Positions 1-8,244 of a stretch of DNA of 35,510 nucleotides are shown one piece after another. This stretch comes from Parabacteroides sp. PF5-9 (GTDB lineage: Bacteria > Bacteroidota > Bacteroidia > Bacteroidales > Tannerellaceae), in the NCBI RefSeq assembly GCF_029893105.1, contig NZ_JARXWG010000034.1, positions 1 through 35,510 on the forward strand. The letters run 5' to 3'. The position numbers were made by a program, and so were the translations under genes. Each line of letters opens with the position of its first letter. Position 1 is the first letter of the stretch. Under the pieces are notes generated by a model that was not told where the DNA came from, searched no databases, and saw only the letters and a program-made list of their open reading frames with translations.

Positions 1-93
1 CAAAATGACAACCTTGTTAGGGATGAGTTTTGGTTGTGTCAACTTTTATAGTAAACAGTGACGAAATGTGACAACCAATTTTAGGATAAGTCA

Positions 94-181
94 TTCGACA
101 ATTGTGAAACGATCGTTTGACAATTGTGAAATGATCGTTTGACAGTTATAGAATGATCGTTCGACAATTGTCAAACGAATT
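94..181. repeat. Array of four 22-bp palindromic units
   Basis: Four units with exact 22-bp periodicity start at 94, 116, 138 and 160. Each has a 16-bp near-palindromic core (type TTTGACAATTGTCAAA; the last copy differs from it only at its third base) followed by a 6-bp linker of type cGATCG, itself palindromic. The third unit is the most degenerate. The array lies just downstream of the 3' end of the minus-strand tRNA-Arg. Its 16+6 geometry is the same as in the repeats near 9.9, 18.3 and 25.7 kb, although the core sequence is unrelated. Function is not visible; binding sites for a dimeric protein or a nucleic-acid fold are possible. Confidence 0.75.
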
Positions 182-227
182 TTTGTTTGGAGTCGATGGA
201 CAATTAGCTAAGTTTGACCTTTTATAG

Positions 228-299
228 TACCCCTGAGCAGAATCGAACTGCTATCTAATGTTTAGGAAACACTTGTTCTATCCGTTGAACTACAAGGGC
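228..299 (-). tRNA. tRNA-Arg, anticodon CCU
   Basis: Read on the minus strand, a full cloverleaf can be drawn. The 7-bp acceptor stem is GCCCTTG with CAGGGGT (a G-U pair at the first position). The D arm contains GTTC/GAAC, the anticodon stem is AGTGT/ACATT around the loop TTCCTAA, and the T arm is AGCAG/CTGCT around TTCGATT. The anticodon CCT corresponds to positions 264-266 and reads the Arg codon AGG. The discriminator is A and CCA is not encoded, so it must be added after transcription. Confidence 0.95.
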
Positions 300-488
300 A
301 ATTTTTGGAGAGACAAAAGTAAGCGGTTTTCTGTAAACGGACAAACATTTGAAAGCGAAAGGTAGGGGAGTGTCTGATAAAAATGTGGTAGACAGATGTG
401 TGATAAGGGGATCGGATATCTTAGGAGTTGTTGATTTTTGTTGCTCCTGATTATTTTTGTTTATTTGCAATCCATTAAAAACGATAAA

Positions 489-1079
489 ATGGGAAATACG
501 ATTTCTTCCGTCTGTGTCTATTGTGCGTCAAGTACAAAAATCAATCCGGTTTATTTTGAGGCAGCGACTACGCTTGGGCGGTTATTGGGAGAGCGAAGAG
601 TACGGGTGGTGAACGGTGCCGGATCGATTGGTTTGATGCGTGCTGTCGCTGACGCTGCACTTGAAGCCGGTGGCACGGTTACGGGGGTGATTCCTCGTTT
701 TATGGTAGAACAGGGCTGGCATTATGCGGAATTAACGGAGTTGATAGAGGTGGAGAGTATGCATGAGCGTAAACAGCTGATGGCAACGTTGTCGGATGCG
801 GTGATAGCGCTGCCCGGCGGTTGCGGAACGATGGAGGAACTGTTGGAAATTATTACCTGGAAGCAGCTCGGACTTTATCTGAATCCGATTGTCATACTGA
901 ATAGCAATCAGTACTACGATCCTTTATTGCGGATGCTTGATGTGGCGATTGATGAGCAGTTTATGCGGCCACAGCATAAACAGATGTGGCATGTGGTCTC
1001 TTCACCGGAAGAGGCGGTCGAATTGATTCATTCGACACCTGTCTGGGATAGTGGTTATGGCAAGTTTGCGGCCATTTGA
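489..1079 (+). CDS. LOG-family protein (TIGR00730 type), nucleoside 5'-monophosphate phosphoribohydrolase-like
   Basis: A 196-residue protein of the LOG / 'lysine decarboxylase-like' family, whose characterised members release the base from nucleoside monophosphates (cytokinin-activating type); none decarboxylates lysine. The family signature PGGCGTMEE, a PGGxGTxxE motif, is present together with the N-terminal VCVYCASS strand and a GAGSIGLM nucleotide-binding turn. Length fits the family. I chose the ATG at 489 because the reading frame upstream offers only a TTG at 438 and the extra residues look like untranslated leader. It stands alone between the tRNA and a convergent minus-strand gene. 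The substrate in this organism is unknown. Confidence 0.88.
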   Translation: MGNTISSVCVYCASSTKINPVYFEAATTLGRLLGERRVRVVNGAGSIGLMRAVADAALEAGGTVTGVIPRFMVEQGWHYAELTELIEVESMHERKQLMATLSDAVIALPGGCGTMEELLEIITWKQLGLYLNPIVILNSNQYYDPLLRMLDVAIDEQFMRPQHKQMWHVVSSPEEAVELIHSTPVWDSGYGKFAAI

Positions 1080-1098
1080 ACAGCTGTTTATATACAGA

Positions 1099-1611
1099 TT
1101 ATTTGTAAATAATCCTTTTCAGTTGGTCTATATGAAACCGGAGTGTTGTCAGGTAAGGTTTCATCGTATGATGATAGATAACGGCTTTCGATTGTATGTC
1201 GCTGATGTCGCTTGCTTTTGTTGTTGCTTCCTGTATCTTTTTTGTATTGTGCTGTATTCCTGAAACATGCCCTTTTATGTCCTCAATAATTTGTACTTCT
1301 TCGGAAAAGACAGACTCAGCCTCTTCGGGTGCATAAACCGTACTGGCTTGTAATAAGGTATCTATCAGATGTTGTTGATAAACGCCTGCCATCGGTATAA
1401 GCTGTAGAGCCGTTTGATTATAGAGCGATTGGATTTCGGCCTCCAACAGGCATACTTCGGTTTCCCATTCGTTGTTACAGGTATTTACTGTTGTAAGAGC
1501 GGTGACGGGTCTGTTGTTCCCGAAAAGAATAGCTGTTATTTTCTCAAACCAGCCTGTCATCCATGACTTTGTGACTAAGGCCTCTTCCTGACTAAATTTT
1601 ATTGTTGTCAT
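1099..1611 (-). CDS. Stand-alone helical protein resembling the C-terminal domain of type III glutamine synthetase
   Basis: A 170-residue, mostly helical protein with no signal peptide. From about residue 45 to the end it follows, by eye, the C-terminal helical region of GlnN-type (class III) glutamine synthetases: an EAE...LIPMAGVYQQ segment like their EAR...IIPTAxxYQ, then an E..IIEDIKGHVSGI helix, then AVIYHHTMKPYLTTLRFHIDQLK like their AxxYHDxVxPYLxxIRxHIDKLE. It stops just before the family's usual WPLPKYRELLF end, and the catalytic beta-barrel is wholly absent. The first 40 residues match nothing I recognise. The frame is intact, so it may be a functional domain protein rather than a relic. 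Assignment rests on remembered family sequence and is not certain. Confidence 0.55.
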   Translation of the reverse strand: MTTIKFSQEEALVTKSWMTGWFEKITAILFGNNRPVTALTTVNTCNNEWETEVCLLEAEIQSLYNQTALQLIPMAGVYQQHLIDTLLQASTVYAPEEAESVFSEEVQIIEDIKGHVSGIQHNTKKIQEATTKASDISDIQSKAVIYHHTMKPYLTTLRFHIDQLKRIIYK

Positions 1612-2092
1612 ACTGTTTTTGCTCGATATGTTGTATTTGTTAAACTGATATTTTCTTGTTTTTTGTTGCGATTTATTTGATATCTGTTATATTTTATCGC
1701 TATTTTCATGCAAATATAAACAAAACGATGCTGATAAGCGGATGTTTGCTTGTCATTTTAGGATTATTTAATACGTAAAACGACAAAATGACATCAAAAT
1801 GCAAACTTGACCTTGCAAAAAGAAGGCATATTGATAATTTAACCTTGCATTATTGTGTGAAAAATCGATCTGAATTAACGCTTTAATTATCGATATGTCT
1901 ATTGTTCTTAGGACAAAGAAAATCACAACGGGCTGTATTTGGTGTTGTTTTTATCGCCAAAAAGAAAAAAAGGGTGATAAAGACGAAAATTGATACAAGG
2001 ATAAATATGTCGCGTAAAACCTTTATCTACTTATATTTTGTTATTATGAGGAAAAGGTCTTAATTTGTTATCGTTTAAAATATCATAGAACC
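1612..2092. other. 481-bp gap between divergent genes; two hairpins, no gene seen
   Basis: An AT-rich divergent region between the glutamine-synthetase-like gene and fhs. It contains a long inverted repeat at 1864-1894 (ATCGAT and AATTAA arms around a 4-nt loop, one 3-nt bulge). A second inverted repeat at 1950-1981 (TTTATCGCC against GGTGATAAA) has an A-rich 14-nt loop. A near -7 box lies at about 2032-2040 ahead of fhs. I see no reading frame with coding character and no recognisable riboswitch. Confidence 0.5.
1711..1718 (-). promoter_or_regulatory. Candidate -7 box for the 1099-1611 gene
   Basis: Read on the minus strand this is TATATTTG, a full match to the Bacteroidetes -7 consensus TAnnTTTG. 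It lies about 95 bp before the start codon at 1611. No clear -33 TTTG is seen at the usual distance, so the call is tentative. Confidence 0.35.
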
Positions 2093-3760
2093 ATGAAGTC
2101 AGACATAGAGATAGCAAGAGCCGTGCCTCTTCGTAAAATAAAGGAAGTAGCGACAGATTTAGGTATTCCTCGCGAAGAAGTTCAGAACTATGGAAAATAT
2201 ATCGCAAAAATACCCCTTCGTTTGATTGATGAAGGAGCGATAAAAAAACATCATCTGATATTGGTGACTGCCATTACGCCGACAAAGGCTGGGATTGGCA
2301 AGACCACGGTGTCGATTGGTTTGGCATTGGGGTTGAATCGTATCGGGAAAAAAGCGGTTGTCGCTTTACGTGAGCCATCACTTGGCCCGGTATTCGGCAT
2401 GAAAGGTGGAGCGGCAGGAGGAGGATATGCCCAGGTATTGCCCATGGAAAATATCAATCTGCATTTTACCGGCGATTTTCATGCGATCACATCTGCTCAT
2501 AATACGATTACAGCTTTATTGGATAACTATATTTATCAGACAAGGGACAGTTGTGAGGGTTTGAAAGAGATCAAGTGGAAGCGTGTCTTGGATGTGAACG
2601 ACCGTAGTTTGCGGAATATTGTATCCGGACTTGGAGGTCAAGCGAATGGTATTCCGACTGAAACAGGTTTTGATATTACACCTGCCTCTGAAATAATGGC
2701 AATTCTTTGCTTGGCTACTGATCTGGATGATTTGAAAAGAAGGATCGGGAATATATTGTTGGGGTATACGTATAATGACGAACCTTTTACAGTCAAGGAT
2801 CTGGGAATAGCAGGTGCCATAACTGTCTTGTTGAAAGATGCCTTGCATCCGAATCTTGTTCAGACAACGGAAAATACGGCTGCATTTGTGCATGGTGGAC
2901 CGTTTGCAAATATTGCTCACGGATGTAATTCGATATTGGCTACTAAAATGGCGCTCACCTATGGTGATTATGTGATTACCGAAGCCGGATTTGGTGCGGA
3001 TCTTGGTGCAGAGAAATTCTTTAATATCAAATGTCGGAAGGCAGGGCTTTCTCCTCAGTTAACAGTTATAGTTGCAACGGCTCAAAGTTTGAAATTACAT
3101 GGAGGAGTCGCTGAAAAACGGATAAAAGAACCCAACCTCAAAGGCATTGAAAGCGGATTGGCTAATCTGGATAAACATATTGATAATATGAAAACGTTTG
3201 GTCAACAGGTGATTGTTACTTTTAACCGGTTTGAGACCGATACGGAGGAGGAAATAGCACTTGTGGCGCAACATTGCCGTCAACGTGGAGTTGGATTTGT
3301 GGTCAACAACGTTTTTGCGGAAGGCGGAAACGGTGGAAAAGAATTAGCAGAATTGGTGGTGGATACTATTGAAAAGAATCCTTCAGGTTCGCTGAGATAT
3401 ACCTATGAAAATGAAGATTCGGTTAAAGATAAAATAAGTAAGGTGTCGGAAAAGATTTACGGTGCATCCTCTGTTGTTTATACGACTTTGGCCGAAAAGA
3501 AACTCAAACAGATAGAAAGTCTGGGCATTTCACATTATCCTATTTGTATTGCTAAGACGCAGTATTCCTTTTCTTCCGATCCGAAAGCGTATGGAGTAGC
3601 AAAAGGTTTTGAACTCAAGGTCAGGGATATAATCATTAATAATGGCGCAGAAATGATTGTGATTATCATGGGTGAAATTATGCGAATGCCAGGCTTACCC
3701 AAAGATCCACAGGCCAAAAAGATCGATATTGTGGATGGAGAAATAGAAGGATTAAGTTAG
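2093..3760 (+). CDS. fhs: Formate--tetrahydrofolate ligase
   Basis: Catalyses ATP-dependent joining of formate to tetrahydrofolate, giving 10-formyl-THF for one-carbon metabolism in the cytoplasm. The 555 residues match the family length. The nucleotide loop [11 protein letters not shown] is at residues 62-72, followed by the family blocks [21 protein letters not shown] and [11 protein letters not shown]. The third residue of the AGxGK loop is Ile rather than the Glu of clostridial enzymes; I believe this is usual in the Bacteroidetes. The ATG at 2093 follows an AT-rich leader. It is monocistronic, with an AraC regulator 307 bp downstream on the same strand. Confidence 0.96.
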   Translation: MKSDIEIARAVPLRKIKEVATDLGIPREEVQNYGKYIAKIPLRLIDEGAIKKHHLILVTAITPTKAGIGKTTVSIGLALGLNRIGKKAVVALREPSLGPVFGMKGGAAGGGYAQVLPMENINLHFTGDFHAITSAHNTITALLDNYIYQTRDSCEGLKEIKWKRVLDVNDRSLRNIVSGLGGQANGIPTETGFDITPASEIMAILCLATDLDDLKRRIGNILLGYTYNDEPFTVKDLGIAGAITVLLKDALHPNLVQTTENTAAFVHGGPFANIAHGCNSILATKMALTYGDYVITEAGFGADLGAEKFFNIKCRKAGLSPQLTVIVATAQSLKLHGGVAEKRIKEPNLKGIESGLANLDKHIDNMKTFGQQVIVTFNRFETDTEEEIALVAQHCRQRGVGFVVNNVFAEGGNGGKELAELVVDTIEKNPSGSLRYTYENEDSVKDKISKVSEKIYGASSVVYTTLAEKKLKQIESLGISHYPICIAKTQYSFSSDPKAYGVAKGFELKVRDIIINNGAEMIVIIMGEIMRMPGLPKDPQAKKIDIVDGEIEGLS

Positions 3761-4067
3761 TTAATGCTTAAAAATGGCAGAAAATAAGAAAAAAAAGGGT
3801 GGTTTTGTGAATAAAGTATTATCTTTGTATCCATTGAAAATGATACTCAGTATCAGAGTTATTGCTTCGTGATGTAAAGAGACGTTGTGTGTGAAGAAAT
3901 AGGTGTTAATGAATTGTTTTTATTTTTTTTTGATTTTACCGTTTGTAAGCAATAGGTTCTGTTCGTGATTTTCGACCGTGGTGAAGTGTCTTTTTGATGC
4001 GTTTTATAAGACGGAGTGATCTCTTTGCTTATAAAACAGAAACAGTATAATACACAATTAGATAGTT
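3761..4067 (+). other. 307-bp leader region ahead of the AraC gene
   Basis: No coding frame is seen. TATCTTTG at 3820-3827 is a full TAnnTTTG -7 match, with a TTTTG at 3803-3807 that is too close to be a standard -33 element. If used, it gives a leader of about 235 nt for the regulator gene. The region also holds the inverted repeat listed at 4001-4037. Confidence 0.45.
4001..4037. promoter_or_regulatory. Perfect 10-bp inverted repeat before the AraC gene
   Basis: GTTTTATAAG at 4001-4010 and CTTATAAAAC at 4028-4037 are exact reverse complements separated by 17 bp, with centres 27 bp apart. The right arm ends 30 bp before the regulator's ATG. It could be an operator for autoregulation or a leader hairpin; no T-tract follows, so it is not an intrinsic terminator. 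Confidence 0.5.
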
Positions 4068-4946
4068 ATGAGTGATCTTGTTTGCCGACAAAATCAGCTT
4101 TCCTGTTTCCATTGTAAAGAGGAAGAAAAACCGGCCATCGAGAAGATGCATTTTAACCGAGGAGAAGAATGGAAAGGAGTAATCGCTGAAAGTGAATTGA
4201 TTTTCGTTTTAGAAGGTGCATTTGTGATTTCTTACGACCGTTATTTAAATCTTGAGATACCTGCAGGGACGTTTTTTTTACTACCCTCCGGATGTCAATA
4301 TACAGCTCAGCCTTTAGCGGATATTTCAGTACTTGTTTTCCGTTTGCGGGAGCAGGTGCAGTTTTGTGAGCGTTTTTCATTAGAGATACTCAACCGGAAG
4401 AAAACGGAAATTGTCAATCAGGAAAATGTATTAGAGATTAAAGAAGGGCTTACTGGCTTTCTTTCTACCCTTGAAACATACATTTCAAATGGTACACATT
4501 GCCCATTTTTTCTACAGCTTAAAGTCAAAGAACTGCTCTATCTGTTGGGCACATTTTATTCCAATTATAGTTTAGCACTCTGCTTCCGTTCGCTTCTTAG
4601 TGGGAATTTTGGTTTTTCAGATTTTGTGCTTAAGAACTACCATAAGACAATAACGGTTAAAGAGTTGTCGGAGTTGTCCAGCTATAGCCAAGCGGGGTTT
4701 GAAAAAGAGTTCAGACGCGTATTTGGAATGTCTGCCAGTCGCTGGTTGAGGGAAAAGAAGAACAATCTGCTTTATCACGACTTGAATACAACAGAGAAAA
4801 CATTTAAGGAAATCGCATTTGAATATGGATTTTTCTCATTGTCGCAGTTTAATGACTATTGCAAGAAGCATTTTGGCCTACCTCCCGGTAAAATCCGTAA
4901 AAGAAGTTCTTTTGAAGGTATAAATGTGTTAGCAGAAACCTTATAA
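4068..4946 (+). CDS. AraC-family transcriptional regulator
   Basis: A 292-residue DNA-binding regulator. Residues about 20-130 form a cupin-like sensing part with a FVLEGAFVISYD strand pair and an IPAGTFFLLPSGCQY turn. Residues about 185-285 carry the two helix-turn-helix motifs of the AraC domain, with the recognisable EIAFEYGFFSLSQFNDYCKKHFGLPPGKIRK second motif. The ligand is unknown. Genes of this shape are numerous in Bacteroidales and often act on a neighbouring surface gene. Here the downstream neighbour on the same strand is the aminopeptidase, separated by a terminator, so it is probably transcribed alone. Confidence 0.88.
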   Translation: MSDLVCRQNQLSCFHCKEEEKPAIEKMHFNRGEEWKGVIAESELIFVLEGAFVISYDRYLNLEIPAGTFFLLPSGCQYTAQPLADISVLVFRLREQVQFCERFSLEILNRKKTEIVNQENVLEIKEGLTGFLSTLETYISNGTHCPFFLQLKVKELLYLLGTFYSNYSLALCFRSLLSGNFGFSDFVLKNYHKTITVKELSELSSYSQAGFEKEFRRVFGMSASRWLREKKNNLLYHDLNTTEKTFKEIAFEYGFFSLSQFNDYCKKHFGLPPGKIRKRSSFEGINVLAETL

Positions 4947-4995
4947 TTGTGAAAAACAAGGTTGAAATAATGAATAAAATACTAGGAGATAGTTC

Positions 4996-5003
4996 TATTT
5001 TTG
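4996..5003 (+). promoter_or_regulatory. Candidate -7 box between the AraC gene and a terminator
   Basis: TATTTTTG matches TAnnTTTG in full. It lies 50 bp after the AraC stop and about 75 bp before an intrinsic terminator, with no reading frame in between. No -33 element stands out. Confidence 0.35.
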
Positions 5004-5075
5004 CGAACAAGATATAATCGAATTATTTCAGAATAGGCGTATTCTGAACAAAATACGTTATAATCCACAATTTCT

Positions 5076-5119
5076 AAGCCATTTTCGCTATGTTCATAAA
5101 GCGGGAATGGCTTTTTTTA
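5076..5119 (+). terminator. Intrinsic terminator
   Basis: AAGCCATTTTCGC at 5076-5088 pairs with GCGGGAATGGCTT at 5101-5113 (13 bp, two G-U pairs) around a 12-nt loop. A run of T follows. It may end the AraC transcript, or a short RNA started at the -7 box near 5000. Confidence 0.8.
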
Positions 5120-5188
5120 TATTTGCCTTGTCTCTTTCTTTTGTTCAACTACAGGCATATACATATCTCATTATTGTTGATATTTTAA

Positions 5189-5196
5189 TACCTTTG
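5189..5196 (+). promoter_or_regulatory. Candidate -7 box for the M24 peptidase gene
   Basis: TACCTTTG is a full TAnnTTTG match, 27 bp before the ATG at 5223. A small GTTC-GAAA-GAAC hairpin (5199-5210) would lie near the start of the transcript. A -33 box is not evident. Confidence 0.4.
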
Positions 5197-5222
5197 ATGT
5201 TCGAAAGAACTAAACGTATTTG

Positions 5223-6404
5223 ATGATGATACAAAAGGAATTGATCAGCGATTTGAAAATCAAATGGGATCGTATGCAAGAAGCTATGCGGCAACAAGAT
5301 GTCGATGGCTGTTTATTGACCATAGATGTGAATTTATATTACACAACAGGCCGGGTGTTTAACGGCTATTTTTATTTGCCGGCAACAGGAGAGCCTTATT
5401 TTTTCGTCAAACGACCGAACGGTTTATCCGGTGACCGGGTTTTCTACATCCGTAAACCCGAGCAATTACCGGAATTATTCCGTGAGAACCGGTTGGCTAT
5501 GCCTGAAAAACTGTTGCTTGAAGCCGATGAATTATCTTATACCGACTATATGCGGTTGCAAACTGTTTTTCAGGCGAAGGAAACAGGTAATGCCACAACG
5601 TTGATGCGCCAATTGCGTCAGGTAAAAACACCGTGGGAAATCAGTCAATTTCGCTATTCTGCCGTAAAACATGCAGAGACTTATGCATACGTAAAAGGTT
5701 GTTATCGTCCGGGTATAACCGACCTGGAGTTTCAATCAGCCATCGAGCAGGTGATGCGTCGGAATGGGTCAATGGGTATCTTTCGAACGTATGGTGCCAA
5801 TATGGATATTTATATGGGGAGTGTATTGGCCGGTGAGAATGCCGAAACACCATCACCTTTTGATTTTGCTTTAGGAGGAGGAGGGATGAACCTCTCTTGT
5901 CCGATCGGAGCGAATGGAACCCTTTTGAAGGAGGGTACTACGGTAATGGTTGATATGGCCGGGAACTATACCGCATATATAACCGATATGACGAGGGTTT
6001 TTTCGATAGGTCGGCTAACGGATTTAGCCTATCACGCTCATCAAACCTCTTTAAAGATCCAGAGAGAAATAGAAAAAATAGCCCGGCCGGGTACTATCTG
6101 TAGTGAACTGTATCATCTCGCGATCGAAATAGTAGAAAAAGAAGGTTTAACTTCCTACTTTATGGGAACAAAACAACAGGCCAAATTTATCGGACACGGT
6201 ATTGGTATTCAGATCAATGAATTGCCTGTTTTAGCACCCCGCTCAAAAAAGGTGTTGGAACCCAATATGGTTTTTGCTTTAGAACCTAAGTTTGTTATAC
6301 CCGGTGTCGGAGCGGTAGGTATTGAAAACAGTTTTCTGGTGACTGATACCGGATTAGAAAAACTGACCCACTTTGAAGAAGATATTATCGACCTGAAAGG
6401 ATGA
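5223..6404 (+). CDS. M24-family metallopeptidase (Xaa-Pro aminopeptidase/dipeptidase type)
   Basis: A 393-residue two-domain protein: an N-terminal creatinase-like domain (about 1-140) and a C-terminal pita-bread M24 domain. All five metal ligands are visible, numbered from a Met one residue before the chosen ATG: D245 in MVDMAG, D256 in ITDMTRVF, H326 in GHGIG, E355 in ALEPK and E369 in GIENS. This supports an active two-metal enzyme that trims the residue before proline. There is no signal peptide, so it is cytoplasmic. Two ATGs at 5223 and 5226 are both possible. It sits 43 bp before the alkaline phosphatase gene and may share its transcript. Confidence 0.9.
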   Translation: MMIQKELISDLKIKWDRMQEAMRQQDVDGCLLTIDVNLYYTTGRVFNGYFYLPATGEPYFFVKRPNGLSGDRVFYIRKPEQLPELFRENRLAMPEKLLLEADELSYTDYMRLQTVFQAKETGNATTLMRQLRQVKTPWEISQFRYSAVKHAETYAYVKGCYRPGITDLEFQSAIEQVMRRNGSMGIFRTYGANMDIYMGSVLAGENAETPSPFDFALGGGGMNLSCPIGANGTLLKEGTTVMVDMAGNYTAYITDMTRVFSIGRLTDLAYHAHQTSLKIQREIEKIARPGTICSELYHLAIEIVEKEGLTSYFMGTKQQAKFIGHGIGIQINELPVLAPRSKKVLEPNMVFALEPKFVIPGVGAVGIENSFLVTDTGLEKLTHFEEDIIDLKG

Positions 6405-6447
6405 TATAAACGCTACACAACAGTTAAATCTAATAAATAATCACACG

Positions 6448-8172
6448 ATGAAAAAGACAAATTCATTATTACTGCTTTTAGTCATTGCGTTAGCATTAGG
6501 ACTGGCCTATGTATTGATCCCTAAAAAAGGATCTGTAGCTGGTGAAGTTAAACCCGTTAAAAACCTGATTGTTCTGATTCCCGACGGGACATCATTGCCT
6601 GTCGTATCGATTGCCCGCTGGGCACAGTGGTATTCCGATCCGTCTAAGCCGGATCTGGCGATCGACCCTTACCTGTGTGGAACGGTCACAACCTTTTCCT
6701 CGAATGCACCTATTGGTGACTCGGCACCTACAACCTCTTGTTATATGACGGGTTATCCTAGCCGTACAGGGCATGTCTCTACTTATCCGGAGGCTGATGG
6801 GGCAAATGATATTTACCCGATGGATCCTTCCCGAGCCTATCAACCGTTGACTACTGTTTTAGAGGCCGCCAAAATTGTTCAAAATAAAGCGACCGGATTG
6901 GTATTCACTTGTGAGTTCCCGCATGCTACTCCGGCGGATTGTTCGGCACATAGTTATAATCGCAGCAAATACGATTGGATTGCTCCACAAATGGCTCATA
7001 ATAATATTGATGTTGTGATAGGAGGGGGCGTGTCGTTACTTCCTCAGGAAAGTGAAGACTATTTGTTGGCCAACGGTTATACCTTATATAAGGACAACCT
7101 GCAAGGGATGCGATCGGACAGCAATTCTAAAATGTGGGCATTATATGGCAGTCGCGCCATGGATTATGATCTTGACCGTGACCCGAATGAACAACCCTCT
7201 ATCGAAGAGATGACACGTACCGCGATTGAAAAATTAGCAAAGAACCCGAATGGCTTTTTCCTGATGGTCGAAGGGAGTAAAGTCGACTGGGCGGCTCACG
7301 CAAATGATCCGGTCGGGATGGTGTCCGATTTCCTGGCTTTTGACCGCGCCTGTCAGGCAGCCTTTGAATTTGCCCGTCAAAATGGAGAAACAGCTGTTGT
7401 TGTTCTTCCCGATCACGGGAATAGCGGGATCAGTTTAGGGAAATATGAATGTACCGGCTATGACAAACTGACCAAAGAACAATTATTCCATCCCTTCTCA
7501 CAGTTTAAACTGACCGCCGAAGGTTTTGCCAAAATGGTAAATAGTAAACCTTATTCGGAAGTGCAGGATATTTTCAGAACATATGCCGGTTTCGAACTTT
7601 CTAAAGAAGAATTGGCGGCGTTGAATCATTGTAAAGATTATGCGAATAGTCCTGTACCGGTAGAGAAACGTTCTTCCGAAGGAATTGCTCCATCTTTATA
7701 TAGTGGCTCTCTAACCTCTTTTATGGCCAAATTGATGACCTCCAAGACCTGTTTTGGTTTCACCACAGGCGGACATACCGGTGAAGAGGTATTTCTGGCT
7801 GCTTATCATCCGGATAACAACTCGCTTCCTATCGGTCGCCGGACGAATATCGAACTGAATCATTACCTCTGTGCCGTATTGGGCTTAACAGGGAAATTGG
7901 ACGAACTGAATGATCAGTTATTTGCCAAGCATACCGATGTCTTTAAAGGGTATACCTGTGAGATTGTTCCGGGTTCGGATAGGAAAGAATCCCCGACTTT
8001 AGTTGTTAAAAACACGACGAACCAGGAGAAACAATTAACCATCCGTCCGTTCACCAACATCATTCAATCCGGAAGTAATGGTGAAAAGATTCAACTTAAT
8101 TCGGTCATTGTATATGTGGATAAGAACGAAACATTCTATTTGCCGACCGACTTAGTTCGGTATTTACAATAA
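6448..8172 (+). CDS. Alkaline phosphatase (PhoA-type fold), exported
   Basis: A 574-residue phosphomonoesterase with an N-terminal membrane segment at about 5-24 that acts as signal or anchor; there is no Cys in it, so it is not a lipoprotein. The active-site block is intact: D46 in LIPDG, nucleophile S92 in GDSAPTTSCYMTG, the MVEGSKVDWAAHANDP metal ligands, D and H in VLPDHGNSG, and H in TTGGHTGEE. It acts in the periplasm, releasing phosphate. It is probably co-transcribed with the aminopeptidase 43 bp upstream and ends at a strong bidirectional terminator. Confidence 0.92.
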   Translation: MKKTNSLLLLLVIALALGLAYVLIPKKGSVAGEVKPVKNLIVLIPDGTSLPVVSIARWAQWYSDPSKPDLAIDPYLCGTVTTFSSNAPIGDSAPTTSCYMTGYPSRTGHVSTYPEADGANDIYPMDPSRAYQPLTTVLEAAKIVQNKATGLVFTCEFPHATPADCSAHSYNRSKYDWIAPQMAHNNIDVVIGGGVSLLPQESEDYLLANGYTLYKDNLQGMRSDSNSKMWALYGSRAMDYDLDRDPNEQPSIEEMTRTAIEKLAKNPNGFFLMVEGSKVDWAAHANDPVGMVSDFLAFDRACQAAFEFARQNGETAVVVLPDHGNSGISLGKYECTGYDKLTKEQLFHPFSQFKLTAEGFAKMVNSKPYSEVQDIFRTYAGFELSKEELAALNHCKDYANSPVPVEKRSSEGIAPSLYSGSLTSFMAKLMTSKTCFGFTTGGHTGEEVFLAAYHPDNNSLPIGRRTNIELNHYLCAVLGLTGKLDELNDQLFAKHTDVFKGYTCEIVPGSDRKESPTLVVKNTTNQEKQLTIRPFTNIIQSGSNGEKIQLNSVIVYVDKNETFYLPTDLVRYLQ

Positions 8173-8187
8173 GCGGTATATATAATA

Positions 8188-8224
8188 GAAAAAAAGAGAA
8201 GGGGCAGCCCCTTCTCTTTTTTTT
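8188..8224. terminator. Bidirectional intrinsic terminator
   Basis: A near-perfect hairpin with an A-rich left arm, GGGG (8201-8204) and CCCC (8208-8211) around a 3-nt loop, and a T-rich right arm ending in eight T. It lies between two converging genes and can serve both. Confidence 0.92.
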
Positions 8225-8244
8225 ACAACATAAGATGTAACATC

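Noticed and set aside
94-181. 22-bp periodic arrays (also near 9.9, 18.3 and 25.7 kb) as CRISPR
   Set aside because: The 'spacers' would be only 6 bp, the cores are palindromic and vary, unit number is four or five, and no cas gene is present.
43-229. 11-bp direct repeat CTTTTATAGTA at 43-53 and 219-229, next to the tRNA 3' end, as an integration att site
   Set aside because: It is short, AT-rich and encloses only about 165 bp with no integrase; chance similarity is as likely.
1051-1263. 70-codon plus-strand frame after the LOG gene
   Set aside because: It overlaps the end of the LOG gene and lies antisense to the glutamine-synthetase-like gene, with a low-complexity Cys/Phe-rich tail.
1864-2092. 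Tetrahydrofolate riboswitch before fhs
   Set aside because: Hairpins are present, but none of the conserved riboswitch core can be recognised, and the class is mainly from Firmicutes.
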